Source of the DNA: Chitinophagaceae bacterium UBA2791
Lineage (GTDB): Bacteria > Bacteroidota > Bacteroidia > Chitinophagales > Chitinophagaceae
DNA length: 15,547 bases
Assembly (NCBI GenBank): GCA_002352105.1
Contig: DEHV01000067.1
Span: forward strand, 49,601 to 65,147
Direction of reading: 5' to 3'
Shown here: positions 1 to 7,515 of the stretch, one piece after another
Position numbering within the stretch: the first letter of the stretch is position 1
How the letters are laid out: each line of letters begins with the position of its first letter
Made by a program: the position numbers and the translations under genes
Notes under the pieces: model-generated
Told to the model about the DNA's origin: nothing
Seen by the model: only the letters and a program-made list of their open reading frames with translations
Database searches by the model: none

Positions 1-1
1 G

Positions 2-1096
2 TTGATTTTTGATAATGCCGTTATGAAAAAAGGCGTCATAGGAAAGCTCAAAGCAGGCATTAGTTCGGTATATAATATTAACTCCGCAAAAACACTGAAG
101 AAAGCAATAAAGGAATTTGGGCCTGATATCATCCACGTTCACAATTTTTTCTTCACGGCTTCGCCTTCGGTCATTATAGAAGCAAACCGTCAAAAAACGC
201 CTATTGTAGTTACCTTACACAACTTCAGACTAGTTTGCGCCAACTCCTTATTGTTGCGCAACAATAAGGTTTGCGAGCTTTGCGTGTCGCACGATTTCCC
301 CTGGTATGGCGTGAAATATAAATGTTATCACGATTCAGCTCTTCAAAGCGCTATGGTAGGCGCTATGGCCGCCGTTCACAAATGGGCCGGAACCTGGAAA
401 AACAAAGTAGACGCTTTTATCGCTCCTGCAGATTTCATAAGACAAAAGCTGGCTCATTCTTCCCTTCATGTCGCCGTTGAAAAGATAAAAATAAAACGGC
501 ATTTCATCAACGACCCGGGCGCGGGCCCGCCGCAATCCAGAGAATCCTATTACCTTTTTATCGGCAGGCTTTCAGCAGAGAAAGGAGTCGATGTTCTATT
601 GGAAGCCTGGAAAGACATGAATGAAGACAAACTGGTTATTGCAGGAGACGGACCAGAACAACAAAAGCTCCATCAAAAATACGGCCATTTAAAAAACGTT
701 GAATTTGTTGGGAAAAAAACCCGAGAGGAAGTTTTACTATTAATGAAAGCATGCAGGGCGCTGATCTTCCCCTCCATTTGTTATGAAGGGCTGCCTCTTA
801 CTATCATTGAAGCATTTTCCACAGGCGCCCCTGTAATTGGTTCAGATATGGGGGCTATGAAAGAAATGATCCGGCATGGCGAAAATGGGCTTTTGTTTAC
901 CCCCGGCGACCCTGCCAGCTTAAAAAAATCGGTAATGCGGTTTAACAAATACCTCGCCGATAACGACTATTCTCCGTACGCCCATGCAAGAAATAGTTAC
1001 CTTCAATTATATCATCCTGAAATAGGCTATGATGCTATTATCCAGATTTATCATGAAGTGATCAATAAAGCTACAGGCGGCATACAATATGAATGA
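2..1096 (+). CDS. GT4 family glycosyltransferase, 5' end cut by window
   Basis: Retaining glycosyltransferase with the GT-B fold, expected to add a sugar from a nucleotide donor to a lipid-linked glycan at the inner face of the cytoplasmic membrane. The frame is open to the left edge and its first codon here is TTG; the usual N-terminal Rossmann start with a glycine-rich loop is absent, so roughly 50-75 residues probably lie upstream. Visible parts (numbered from base 2): PDIIHVHN (41-48), the second-domain start FIGRLSAEKG (186-195) with the donor-binding Arg and Lys, AGDGPE (214-219), and the E-x7-E signature at E262 and E270 within YEGLPLTIIEAF. Four cysteines (C79, C91, C94, C108) form a cluster in the first domain, a pattern I recall in related GT4 enzymes. 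The stop overlaps the start of the Wzy-like gene by 8 bp, so the two are probably co-transcribed. The acceptor and donor cannot be read from the sequence. Confidence 0.9.
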   Translation: MIFDNAVMKKGVIGKLKAGISSVYNINSAKTLKKAIKEFGPDIIHVHNFFFTASPSVIIEANRQKTPIVVTLHNFRLVCANSLLLRNNKVCELCVSHDFPWYGVKYKCYHDSALQSAMVGAMAAVHKWAGTWKNKVDAFIAPADFIRQKLAHSSLHVAVEKIKIKRHFINDPGAGPPQSRESYYLFIGRLSAEKGVDVLLEAWKDMNEDKLVIAGDGPEQQKLHQKYGHLKNVEFVGKKTREEVLLLMKACRALIFPSICYEGLPLTIIEAFSTGAPVIGSDMGAMKEMIRHGENGLLFTPGDPASLKKSVMRFNKYLADNDYSPYAHARNSYLQLYHPEIGYDAIIQIYHEVINKATGGIQYE

Positions 1097-2447
1097 AGTC
1101 AGTTCCATAGTTAAAAAAGACAGGATGGCATCACGAAGATCAAATTCCATCGTCTTACTGCTGGCCATCTCCATGATCATTGGAACCTTTCTGCGAATCT
1201 CGCTTTTGGCGATTTATCCATTGCTGGCCTTGTTTATAGCCGCTTTTTTTAAATTCAGAGCGAGCAGCTCCATGCTCCTCGCGGCAATGTTTGTAGGAAT
1301 AAGTTTTATATTTTCACTGTATCCCAACATTTTTCTAAAATACAAGCTTCTCTCGCTTTATTATATGTTGCCGTTGCTGCTGTTGTTGTTTGCGCAGCCT
1401 GCCGTAGAAAAAGACAATCAGCCCGGATCCTTAAACATTTTTTTCAGATGCCTGACTTTTGTGGGGTTGATAAATAATATTATAGGCCTGTTCCAGGTAA
1501 TTAAAAATCCTCAGTCAGACGATAGTTTTATGGGACTGTATACTGACTTTTCAGTTTCCCTCAACGGCCTCGTTATCCTGAATACCTTGCTGTTTTATTA
1601 TTACTTTGTACTATACATTTATGAAAAAAAGCCAATCTCGCTGCTGACCTCTTTGTTTTTTCTAGGTTGTTCAATCCTTGGATTTTACGGCGCCGGTTTA
1701 GTCATCTGCCTGGCTGCCTTTATCCTTGGTTTTTTTCGTTTTGAACTAAAATCTTTCTTTAAAGTCGCATTCATAACGATCATTTCCCTGCTGGTAGTTT
1801 ACCAGGCCATGACTTTCATTAAACCTCAGACGCTGGAATATAATATAGCCAATATAAAAAAAATGATCGATTTTGACGTACATAACGGACCGCGAAAACT
1901 AACCTCTTTTTACAATTATGCTACTGCTTACCCAAAAAATGCGAAGGACTTTCTTTTAGGTTCCGGCCCGGGCTCTTTTAACAGCAGGACCGCCTTTATG
2001 ATCGGAAGCCCAAGCTACTTTACCTCAATACCACAAATCAAGGACAAGGAACAACCCTATTATTTTAAGCATTACGCATATAGTTTATGGAATGAAAGCA
2101 ATACCTCGCAGGCCCTTTATCAGGATGGATTCAGAAACCAGCCTTTCTCTTCAATACTTGCATTTTTAGGAGAATATGGCTTGCTCTTTACGCTTGTTTT
2201 TGCAGTGTTATACTATTTATATTATAGCCGGGTAGCCCGCCTTTACCGAATGCGGCATAACGATCCGGAAGCGCGCGTCTATTTTAGGTTCTTTAAGATA
2301 TGCTTTATTCTATTGCCTTTGCTGTTCCTGATAGACAACTATTTTGAATACCCGGAAATCATGTTGTTGCTGACGCTCAGCATTAAATTCTCACATGCAG
2401 GGCTTCTATCGGTAAATAACAAGGAGAGAGAGATTATGCAGAAATAG
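1089..2447 (+). CDS. Wzy/O-antigen-ligase-like membrane protein
   Basis: Polytopic inner-membrane protein of 452 residues, probably the polymerase that joins lipid-linked repeat units on the periplasmic side, or an O-antigen ligase-like enzyme. Hydrophobic segments run from about residue 20 to 240 and again from 355 to 435. Between them is a large hydrophilic loop (about 241-354) with GSGPGSFNSR at 291-300, a type of motif that recurs in the periplasmic loop of Wzy/WaaL-like proteins. Two charged or polar clusters in that loop (NGPRK at 266-270 and NESN at 335-338) could be functional. The ATG overlaps the end of the preceding GT4 gene, consistent with one operon. The 3' end overlaps that of the minus-strand epimerase by 14 bp. 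Base composition is visibly richer in A and T than in the genes that follow, common for Wzy genes. Sequence cannot separate polymerase from ligase. Confidence 0.8.
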   Translation: MNEVSSIVKKDRMASRRSNSIVLLLAISMIIGTFLRISLLAIYPLLALFIAAFFKFRASSSMLLAAMFVGISFIFSLYPNIFLKYKLLSLYYMLPLLLLLFAQPAVEKDNQPGSLNIFFRCLTFVGLINNIIGLFQVIKNPQSDDSFMGLYTDFSVSLNGLVILNTLLFYYYFVLYIYEKKPISLLTSLFFLGCSILGFYGAGLVICLAAFILGFFRFELKSFFKVAFITIISLLVVYQAMTFIKPQTLEYNIANIKKMIDFDVHNGPRKLTSFYNYATAYPKNAKDFLLGSGPGSFNSRTAFMIGSPSYFTSIPQIKDKEQPYYFKHYAYSLWNESNTSQALYQDGFRNQPFSSILAFLGEYGLLFTLVFAVLYYLYYSRVARLYRMRHNDPEARVYFRFFKICFILLPLLFLIDNYFEYPEIMLLLTLSIKFSHAGLLSVNNKEREIMQK

Positions 2448-3507
2448 TTTCCCGCTGTTTCATGCTGTAAAACATTTCCGTAAGCGTTTCCCGGATGCCA
2501 TAGGTGAATTTCCATTGGGGATAATGCGACTGGAACTTGTTCACATCGCTGATGTACCAGATATGATCTCCGCTGCGGTTATTGTCGGTGTAAGAATAAG
2601 ATAATTTATTGCCGGTGATCTCCTCGCACAGCGCGATAGCCTCCAGCATGGAGCAATTGGAGAACCGGCTTCCCCCGGCGTTATAAACTTCTCCGAACCG
2701 GGGCGCCTGGTAATAGTTCCAAAACATGTTCACCAGGTCGAAACTATGGATATTGTCGCGGACCTGTTTGCCTTTATAACCAAATATCGTATAGTGGCTG
2801 CCGTTAATCGCACATTTCATAAGGTAGGCCAGAAAGCCATGCAGCTGTGCGCCCGAATGATTAGGACCGGTAAGACATCCGCCGCGAAACACCGCCGTGC
2901 GCATGTTAAAATAACGACCATATTCCTGCACCATGATATCCGCCGCCACCTTGGATGCGCCAAATACCGAGTGTTTGGAATGGTCGATGCTCATCTGCTC
3001 GTCGATGCCGCGCGCAAAATAAGGATGGCTGCTATCAATTTCCCAACGGGTCTCCAGCTCTACCAGGGGCAGATTATTGGGCGTATCGCCATATACTTTA
3101 TTGGTGGAGGTAAATATAAATACCGCTTCGGGGCAATGCAGCCGCGTAAGTTCCAGCATGTGTAAGGTGCCGGTGGCGTTAACGCTGAAATCGGTAAGCG
3201 GCTCCCTGGCCGCCCAGTCGTGGCTGGGCTGGGCTGCCGTATGAATAACCAGCGAAATATCAGCGCCATACCGGAGAAATATTTTTTCCAGTTCCGCGTA
3301 ATTCCTGATATCGGCGTCATAGTCCTTGTAGTTGGGATATTTTTCGGTTAGCCTGCTTCTGTTCCAGCTGGTTGACGCTTCCTTGCCAAAAAAATACTGA
3401 CGGAGATTGTTATCAATACCTACTACGAGATCAAATTTATCGGCAAAGAAAGAAACGGCTTCGCTGCCGATCAATCCGCCAGAACCGGTTATCAGGGCTA
3501 TTTTCAT
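2434..3507 (-). CDS. NAD-dependent sugar epimerase, CDP-tyvelose/paratose 2-epimerase-like
   Basis: Extended short-chain dehydrogenase/reductase of 357 residues, about the usual length. Cofactor motif GSGGLIG is at residues 8-14, with an Asp (D32) after the second strand fitting NAD. The segment TSTNKVYGD (133-141) closely resembles the SSTNKVYGD segment I recall from the tyvelose 2-epimerase RfbE, and the long insertion before the active site also matches, so a CDP- or other nucleotide-sugar 2-epimerase is the best guess. The usual YxxxK catalytic motif reads F182-G-A-S-K186: the Lys is kept but the Tyr is Phe (codon TTT on the coding strand). The product may therefore use another proton donor or do a different reaction. 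Alternative: a general epimerase/dehydratase of unknown substrate. It lies 97 bp after the fused transferase gene on the same strand and probably serves the same glycan pathway. Confidence 0.85.
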   Translation of the reverse strand: MKIALITGSGGLIGSEAVSFFADKFDLVVGIDNNLRQYFFGKEASTSWNRSRLTEKYPNYKDYDADIRNYAELEKIFLRYGADISLVIHTAAQPSHDWAAREPLTDFSVNATGTLHMLELTRLHCPEAVFIFTSTNKVYGDTPNNLPLVELETRWEIDSSHPYFARGIDEQMSIDHSKHSVFGASKVAADIMVQEYGRYFNMRTAVFRGGCLTGPNHSGAQLHGFLAYLMKCAINGSHYTIFGYKGKQVRDNIHSFDLVNMFWNYYQAPRFGEVYNAGGSRFSNCSMLEAIALCEEITGNKLSYSYTDNNRSGDHIWYISDVNKFQSHYPQWKFTYGIRETLTEMFYSMKQRETISA

Positions 3508-3548
3508 CCGTATGGGCGTTTACAATTGACTGAATTTACCACGAAGAA

Positions 3549-3575
3549 GAATGTTCACCTTCCGGATGAACGTTC
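3549..3575. repeat. Stem-loop between the fused transferase and the epimerase
   Basis: GAATGTTCA (3549-3557) and TGAACGTTC (3567-3575) form a 9-bp inverted repeat around a 9-nt loop. Read on the + strand the one non-Watson-Crick pair is a U-G wobble; on the minus strand, where both flanking genes are transcribed, it becomes a C-A mismatch. No run of T follows on the minus strand, so this is a weak attenuator or processing site at best. Confidence 0.35.
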
Positions 3576-3604
3576 TCTTTAATACAAACAGTTAAGACCT
3601 AAAA

Positions 3605-5092
3605 TTAGGCAAATGCTACTTTACGCAGCCGAAATTTGCAAAGAAGAAATAAAAATATGAAGTGCGGATTGGTTGTAAAGTACCTTTTCCACAGTTTACG
3701 CGGTTCCTGGATCAGCCTGAACAGCCACTCCAATCCCGCCCTTTGCATCCATGCCGGAGCCTGGCGGATGTTGCCGGCGTGGAAATCAAATGCCGCTCCC
3801 ACCGCCATCATAACGGCATTGATCTTTCCCAGGTGAGCGGCCACCCATTTCTCCTGGCGCGGACATCCTCTTCCCACCAACACAATATTAGCGCCGCTGG
3901 CATTGATCTTTCGGATATCCTCCAGGTCTTCTTCCGGCGTGGCTTCGCGGAATCTGTCGGGATGTACGCCGGCTATCCTCACTCCGGGATAATTGATCTC
4001 GATGAAGGCCGTAAATTTTTCCAACGTTTCTGCCGTGCTGCCATACAGGTATACGCCCAGCTTTTCTTCGCTGGCGCGGGCCAGCACATATTTGGTAAGA
4101 ATAGGACCGGTAACCCTGTCTTGCAATCCGGCGTTATAAAAACTATTCAGGGCCCACCTGATCGGTTGCCCATCGGGCACCACCATATCGATCTTGTTCA
4201 CCACTTTCCGGAATTGCTTATCTTTTACCGACTCTATAAGACCGTGAACGGCAAGCGCAGAAACGCCGTAACTGGCGCGGCTTCTGGCTTTCTCTACGAT
4301 GGTTTCAGAAGCCCTCAAATAATCGGTTATAGCATAATTTGCAGTAAACAGTTGCAGCTTGCCTTCTTTATGAGGCGTGGTCACAACAGGAACAGAGGTT
4401 CTCCCTTTCAGCAATACCCGCATGACCTGCCCTGCTGTTTGGCGAATAATGCGCATATCGAGCCCGAAATCCGCATTTCTCACATAAAAAGCATCGTATT
4501 CAAAACGACGGAATATCGTCGAAAAATCCTTTGCAGGTCCCCGATACCCTTTCACCTGCGATAAACCGGTAATGCCCGGCTTCACCATATTACGAAACTT
4601 ATAGCCTTTTACTACTTTCGAAAACTGATTGCAATCGGTGATCATATGAGGCCGCGGCCCCACAATGCTCATATCGCCAGCCAATACGTTCAGGAACTGA
4701 GGGAACTCGTCGATATTGGATTTCCTTAAAAAACGGCCAATCCCCGTAATCCGGTAGTCGTCGGGTTGAGCCTGCACCCTATTGGCCTCAGGATTCAACA
4801 CCATTGTGCGGAACTTAATGCATTTAAATATTTTTCCGCCCTTGCCTACCCTGCGCTGAACAAAAAATATAGGGCCCCTTCCTTTTGAATCCAGCAGGAT
4901 CAACAATCCTACCAGGGGAACCAGCCAGCTCAGAACGCCGACAATCATCAAAACAGAAAAAACAATGTCAAATATCCTCTTAAAGAAAAAATACCTGGGT
5001 TTTTCATCAATGTAGTGTCTTAGCGCAATCTTTTCCGTCGTAGACCGATAGCCGATCAGAGGCGATGAAGTTAAAGCCGTTTTCATACGCAT
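3605..5092 (-). CDS. Fused phosphoglycosyl transferase and WecG/TagA/CpsF glycosyltransferase
   Basis: A 495-residue two-enzyme protein. Residues about 36-235 are a bacterial sugar transferase (monotopic phosphoglycosyl transferase), which moves a sugar 1-phosphate from a nucleotide donor to undecaprenyl phosphate. KRIFD (38-42) leads into one re-entrant hydrophobic segment (about 43-67), then KFRTM (93-97), the catalytic Asp-Glu pair D128-E129 in NIDEFPQ, and GDMSIVGPRP (139-148). The four or five membrane spans of large WbaP-type enzymes are absent, so this is the small form. Residues about 245-480 are a GT26 domain of the WecG/TagA/CpsF family: AVHGL (281-285), PDGQP (306-310) with the conserved Asp D307, GCPRQEKW (409-416), and the family end AFDFHAGNIRQAP through GLEWLFRLIQEP (about 434-464). 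This domain normally adds the second sugar to the lipid-linked first one, so the fusion may couple steps one and two. ATG at 5092 or at 5086 could be the start. No break between the domains is seen. Confidence 0.92.
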   Translation of the reverse strand: MRMKTALTSSPLIGYRSTTEKIALRHYIDEKPRYFFFKRIFDIVFSVLMIVGVLSWLVPLVGLLILLDSKGRGPIFFVQRRVGKGGKIFKCIKFRTMVLNPEANRVQAQPDDYRITGIGRFLRKSNIDEFPQFLNVLAGDMSIVGPRPHMITDCNQFSKVVKGYKFRNMVKPGITGLSQVKGYRGPAKDFSTIFRRFEYDAFYVRNADFGLDMRIIRQTAGQVMRVLLKGRTSVPVVTTPHKEGKLQLFTANYAITDYLRASETIVEKARSRASYGVSALAVHGLIESVKDKQFRKVVNKIDMVVPDGQPIRWALNSFYNAGLQDRVTGPILTKYVLARASEEKLGVYLYGSTAETLEKFTAFIEINYPGVRIAGVHPDRFREATPEEDLEDIRKINASGANIVLVGRGCPRQEKWVAAHLGKINAVMMAVGAAFDFHAGNIRQAPAWMQRAGLEWLFRLIQEPRKLWKRYFTTNPHFIFLFLLCKFRLRKVAFA

Positions 5093-5376
5093 TACAAGGG
5101 GCTAACCCCAGCTTGGATTTAAAAATAGTTTTTCAAGAATTTGTCCTTTCCGGTAACAATCAAATGGCATCCCTTTCTTATCTATCATTTTCATTCACTG
5201 CACAATTTGACCATCTACCGGATTCAAACGTTGCACCTCAAACAAAATTGCGTTATACCCATTAATAATTCCTTAGTTACCAACGTTTCATCTGTTCAAA
5301 AGGCCAAATCCTCATTTAACTAAGCAATAACACTTAGATCATTTATCCTTATTTCATCATGTTAGCGCATTAAAGA

Positions 5377-5410
5377 CGGAATTGCGCTAAATAGTTAGTG
5401 CGCAATTCCG
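5377..5410. repeat. Perfect 11-bp inverted repeat
   Basis: CGGAATTGCGC (5377-5387) and GCGCAATTCCG (5400-5410) are exact reverse complements around a 12-nt AT-rich spacer. No T-run follows on either strand, so it does not look like an intrinsic terminator. It could be an operator for a dimeric regulator, an RNA hairpin in a leader, or a remnant of a mobile-element end. Confidence 0.7.
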
Positions 5411-5501
5411 CTCCCTAAGCGAAATAATGTTATGAATACCCATGCATGATCCGGGCAAGGGCTTTTGATAAGCCAGTTGATTTCGGGCAAACTCCCTAAG
5501 C
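5411..5501 (+). repeat. Direct repeat CTCCCTAAGC, two copies
   Basis: The 10-mer CTCCCTAAGC occurs at 5411-5420, immediately after the perfect inverted repeat, and again at 5492-5501. Copies start 81 bp apart. Two exact 10-mers this close are unlikely by chance but not decisive; they may be binding sites or a small duplication. Confidence 0.45.
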
Positions 5502-5706
5502 AGTTAATCGGCAAGGTTATTTCGTCTCGGTGTTCAACCGTGTAACGGGTAAGAAACAATTGAAACTGAGATCGTATAGTAATAAGACAATATTGATACC
5601 AAAATAAATATGAAGGCTTAAGGCAGCTAAAATTAAGAGATGATTAAGAAGCGGCGCCTTTGCCATAATTTCGCCGCGTATCGCCAAATATTACCTGCTT
5701 ATAATA

Positions 5707-5714
5707 TAGATTTG
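5707..5714 (+). promoter_or_regulatory. Candidate Bacteroidota -7 box for the 4-epimerase gene
   Basis: TAGATTTG matches the Bacteroidota -7 consensus TAnnTTTG exactly and lies 80 bp before the ATG at 5795. A clear TTG-type -33 element at the usual distance is not seen, so this is a partial match. It would give a leader of roughly 70-75 nt. Confidence 0.4.
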
Positions 5715-5794
5715 CAAACTTTAGATATCTTTCTGAAATATTTAAGAAATAGAATATCCCTTATTACTAACCTATTAATCCATTAACTACCAAA

Positions 5795-6787
5795 ATGTAC
5801 GAACAAGACTATCATTCCGTCCCGCTGGACGGCTGCCGTTTTTTGATAACAGGCGGGGCCGGATTTATTGGTTCGCACATTGTGGAATACCTGCTTGCCA
5901 AGGGCGCCGGTAAGGTAAGGGCGCTGGATAATTTCAGCACGGGTTCAAAAGATAACCTGAAGGACTTCTTTTCAAATCCGGCTTTTGAGCTGATAGAAGG
6001 CGATATATGCGATTTTAATACCTGCTCCGGAGCGCTGAAAGATATTGATTATGTCGCTCATCAGGCGGCGCTGGGATCTGTGCCGCGGTCCATTAACGAC
6101 CCTATTAAGACAAATGCCACCAATATAACTGGTTTTTTAAACATGCTGACAGCAGCCAGGGATGCTTCCGTAAAACGGATGATCTATGCTGCGAGTTCAA
6201 GCGTCTACGGCGATCACCAGGGATTGCCCAAGATAGAAGATGAGATCGGCAAGCCGCTGTCTCCTTACGGCGTGACAAAGTATGTAAATGAATTATATGC
6301 GGGCGTTTTCTCCCGGACCTACGGTTTTCATACGATCGGCATGCGGTATTTTAACGTATTCGGGCCCAGGCAAAATCCCAAAGGGCCTTATGCCGCGGTC
6401 ATTCCTCTTTTTATTAAGGCCGCGCTGCAAAAACAACCGGCTTCCATCAACGGAGACGGGGAGACCAGCAGAGATTTCACTTTTGTGGAAAATGTTGTAC
6501 AGGCGAATGTTAAAGCAATGTTTGCAAACCCATCCAAACACGAGGTCATCAATGTGGCCTGCGGCAGCGCGACCAGCCTGAACCAGGTATGGCGCATGAT
6601 CTCCTCCCGCCTGGGCGTCGATATACCTGCCGAGTATAAGCCCCAGCGTCAAGGCGATATCAAACACAGCCTTGCTTCTATAGAAAAAGCATGTTCGCTG
6701 ATCGGCTACCGGCCCACGATACCGATGGCGGAAGGATTAGAGCAGACCATTGAATGGGGCCGGGGATCCACAATGCTTTTCGAATAA
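5795..6787 (+). CDS. wbpP: WbpP/TviC-type UDP-N-acetylhexosamine 4-epimerase
   Basis: Extended SDR of 330 residues that should interconvert UDP-GlcNAc and UDP-GalNAc (or their uronic forms) in the cytoplasm, feeding glycan assembly. NAD motif GGAGFIG spans 20-26, LDNFSTG (44-50) follows strand two, ASSSVYGD (133-140) carries the catalytic Ser, and the catalytic pair is Y158 and K162 in YGVTK. The stretches HQAALGSVPRSINDP (89-103), KPLSPYGVTKYVNELYA (153-169) and NGDGETSRDF are nearly those I recall for Pseudomonas WbpP, which makes this assignment stronger than a generic epimerase call. The N-terminal extension before the Rossmann fold (about 12 residues) is typical of that group and supports the ATG at 5795. 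There is no Shine-Dalgarno sequence; the upstream bases are A-rich. It stands alone on the + strand, divergent from the fusion gene, and may supply its first sugar or the one added by the GT4. Confidence 0.9.
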   Translation: MYEQDYHSVPLDGCRFLITGGAGFIGSHIVEYLLAKGAGKVRALDNFSTGSKDNLKDFFSNPAFELIEGDICDFNTCSGALKDIDYVAHQAALGSVPRSINDPIKTNATNITGFLNMLTAARDASVKRMIYAASSSVYGDHQGLPKIEDEIGKPLSPYGVTKYVNELYAGVFSRTYGFHTIGMRYFNVFGPRQNPKGPYAAVIPLFIKAALQKQPASINGDGETSRDFTFVENVVQANVKAMFANPSKHEVINVACGSATSLNQVWRMISSRLGVDIPAEYKPQRQGDIKHSLASIEKACSLIGYRPTIPMAEGLEQTIEWGRGSTMLFE

Positions 6788-6940
6788 CGAATATACTTAC
6801 GGCTTTACAGACAATGCGATAGGGCCGGTAGGATCGGCAAAATGCACGATACTCCCCCGGGACCCGGCATCGGCGGATCCATTACCTGTTTGTGCCTGAC
6901 GCTGTATTGCGCTGATTTAATGAATCTTACACATATTCTC

Positions 6941-6978
6941 CCCATATTATTCATGGGATAAATCGTTTTTGTTTTTTT
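6941..6978 (+). terminator. Weak candidate terminator after the 4-epimerase gene
   Basis: CCCAT (6941-6945) and ATGGG (6953-6957) give a 5-bp stem with a 7-nt loop, followed 8 bases later by two T-runs (6966-6970 and 6972-6978). It lies about 150 bases after the epimerase stop and before the CBS gene. The stem is short and the T-run is offset, so this is tentative. Confidence 0.25.
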
Positions 6979-7040
6979 CTGCCATTATTATTATATTACA
7001 ATTAACAATAACTAACGATTGTTCACCAAAATGTTTGGGT

Positions 7041-7475
7041 ATGAAAAAAGTTGCCGACATCATCAAACGCAAAGGGAATAAGTTAACCCATGTATCGCCG
7101 GTCGCTTCCGTTCTTGACGCGCTTAAAATCATGGCCGATCAGAACATCGGTTCCGTAATGGTACTCGAAAACGGAGAATACCTGGGCATTATGACCGAAA
7201 GGGATTATTCCCGTAAAATAGCGTTAAAAGGCAGGTCCTCCACTGACGCTAAAGTATCCGAGATCATGTCTTCGGATCTCCCCCGGGTCACGCCGCAGGA
7301 TTCGATCGACTACTGCATGCAACTGATGTCGGATAAAAATATCCGTTATCTCCCTGTTTTCAGCGAAGACGAATTATGCGGGATCATTTCTATTAACGAT
7401 GTGGTAAAAGAAACCATTATTTCACAGCAGGAAACCATTTCCCAGCTAAAAGATTACCTGCACGCCAGTATGTGA
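7041..7475 (+). CDS. Protein of two CBS domains
   Basis: A 144-residue cytoplasmic protein made of one CBS pair (Bateman module): first repeat about residues 6-62, with GSVMVLENGEYLGIMTERDY at 37-56, and second about 72-128, with IRYLPVFSEDELCGIISIND at 101-120. Such modules bind adenine nucleotides (AMP, ATP, SAM or similar) and regulate a partner; none is fused here, so its target is unknown. The frame extends upstream to an ATG at 6969, but that adds 24 hydrophobic residues translated from an AT-rich intergenic stretch. I chose the ATG at 7041 because MKKVADIIKRKG is a normal start for this family and gives its usual length. A C-terminal tail (129-144) may form a short helix. It ends 54 bp from mutS2, which is convergent, and is probably a single-gene transcript because a strong terminator follows. 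Confidence 0.85.
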   Translation: MKKVADIIKRKGNKLTHVSPVASVLDALKIMADQNIGSVMVLENGEYLGIMTERDYSRKIALKGRSSTDAKVSEIMSSDLPRVTPQDSIDYCMQLMSDKNIRYLPVFSEDELCGIISINDVVKETIISQQETISQLKDYLHASM

Positions 7476-7515
7476 GCCGGCCCGGCCGGATAGCGCATAC
7501 CGGAGAATCTTATCC

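Larger units (their letters stand above)
5093..5794. other. 702-bp gene-free region between divergent polysaccharide genes
   Basis: No convincing coding region on either strand: frames are short, lack recognisable motifs and are AT-rich. It lies between the starts of the minus-strand fusion gene and the + strand 4-epimerase, so it should hold both promoters and possibly long leaders. Contents: a perfect 11-bp inverted repeat, a repeated 10-mer CTCCCTAAGC, an 8-bp inverted repeat AAACGTTG/CAACGTTT (5226-5233 and 5281-5288), a short hairpin GGCTT/AAGCC (5460-5474) and one -7-like box. The part from about 5440 to 5580 is richer in G and C with several small self-complementary stretches, and does not match a riboswitch class I know. 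No exact reverse-strand -7 box was found for the fusion gene. Confidence 0.6.

Noticed and set aside
3662..4564. A 300-codon open frame on the + strand
   Set aside because: It lies wholly antisense to the fused transferase gene, whose motifs are intact, and its translation shows no domain and an odd His/Arg-rich composition.
5065..5323. Two small + strand open frames of 60-66 codons
   Set aside because: They partly overlap the fusion gene start and the rest is low-complexity AT-rich sequence with no start signal or homology that I recognise.
5440..5580. Possible riboswitch or structured RNA before the 4-epimerase gene
   Set aside because: Several small hairpins can be drawn, but no conserved core of a riboswitch class known to me is present, so no RNA feature was called.
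6969..7040. Upstream ATG that would add a hydrophobic N-terminus to the CBS protein
   Set aside because: The added 24 residues come from AT-rich intergenic DNA containing the T-runs of a possible terminator; the ATG at 7041 gives the normal family start.
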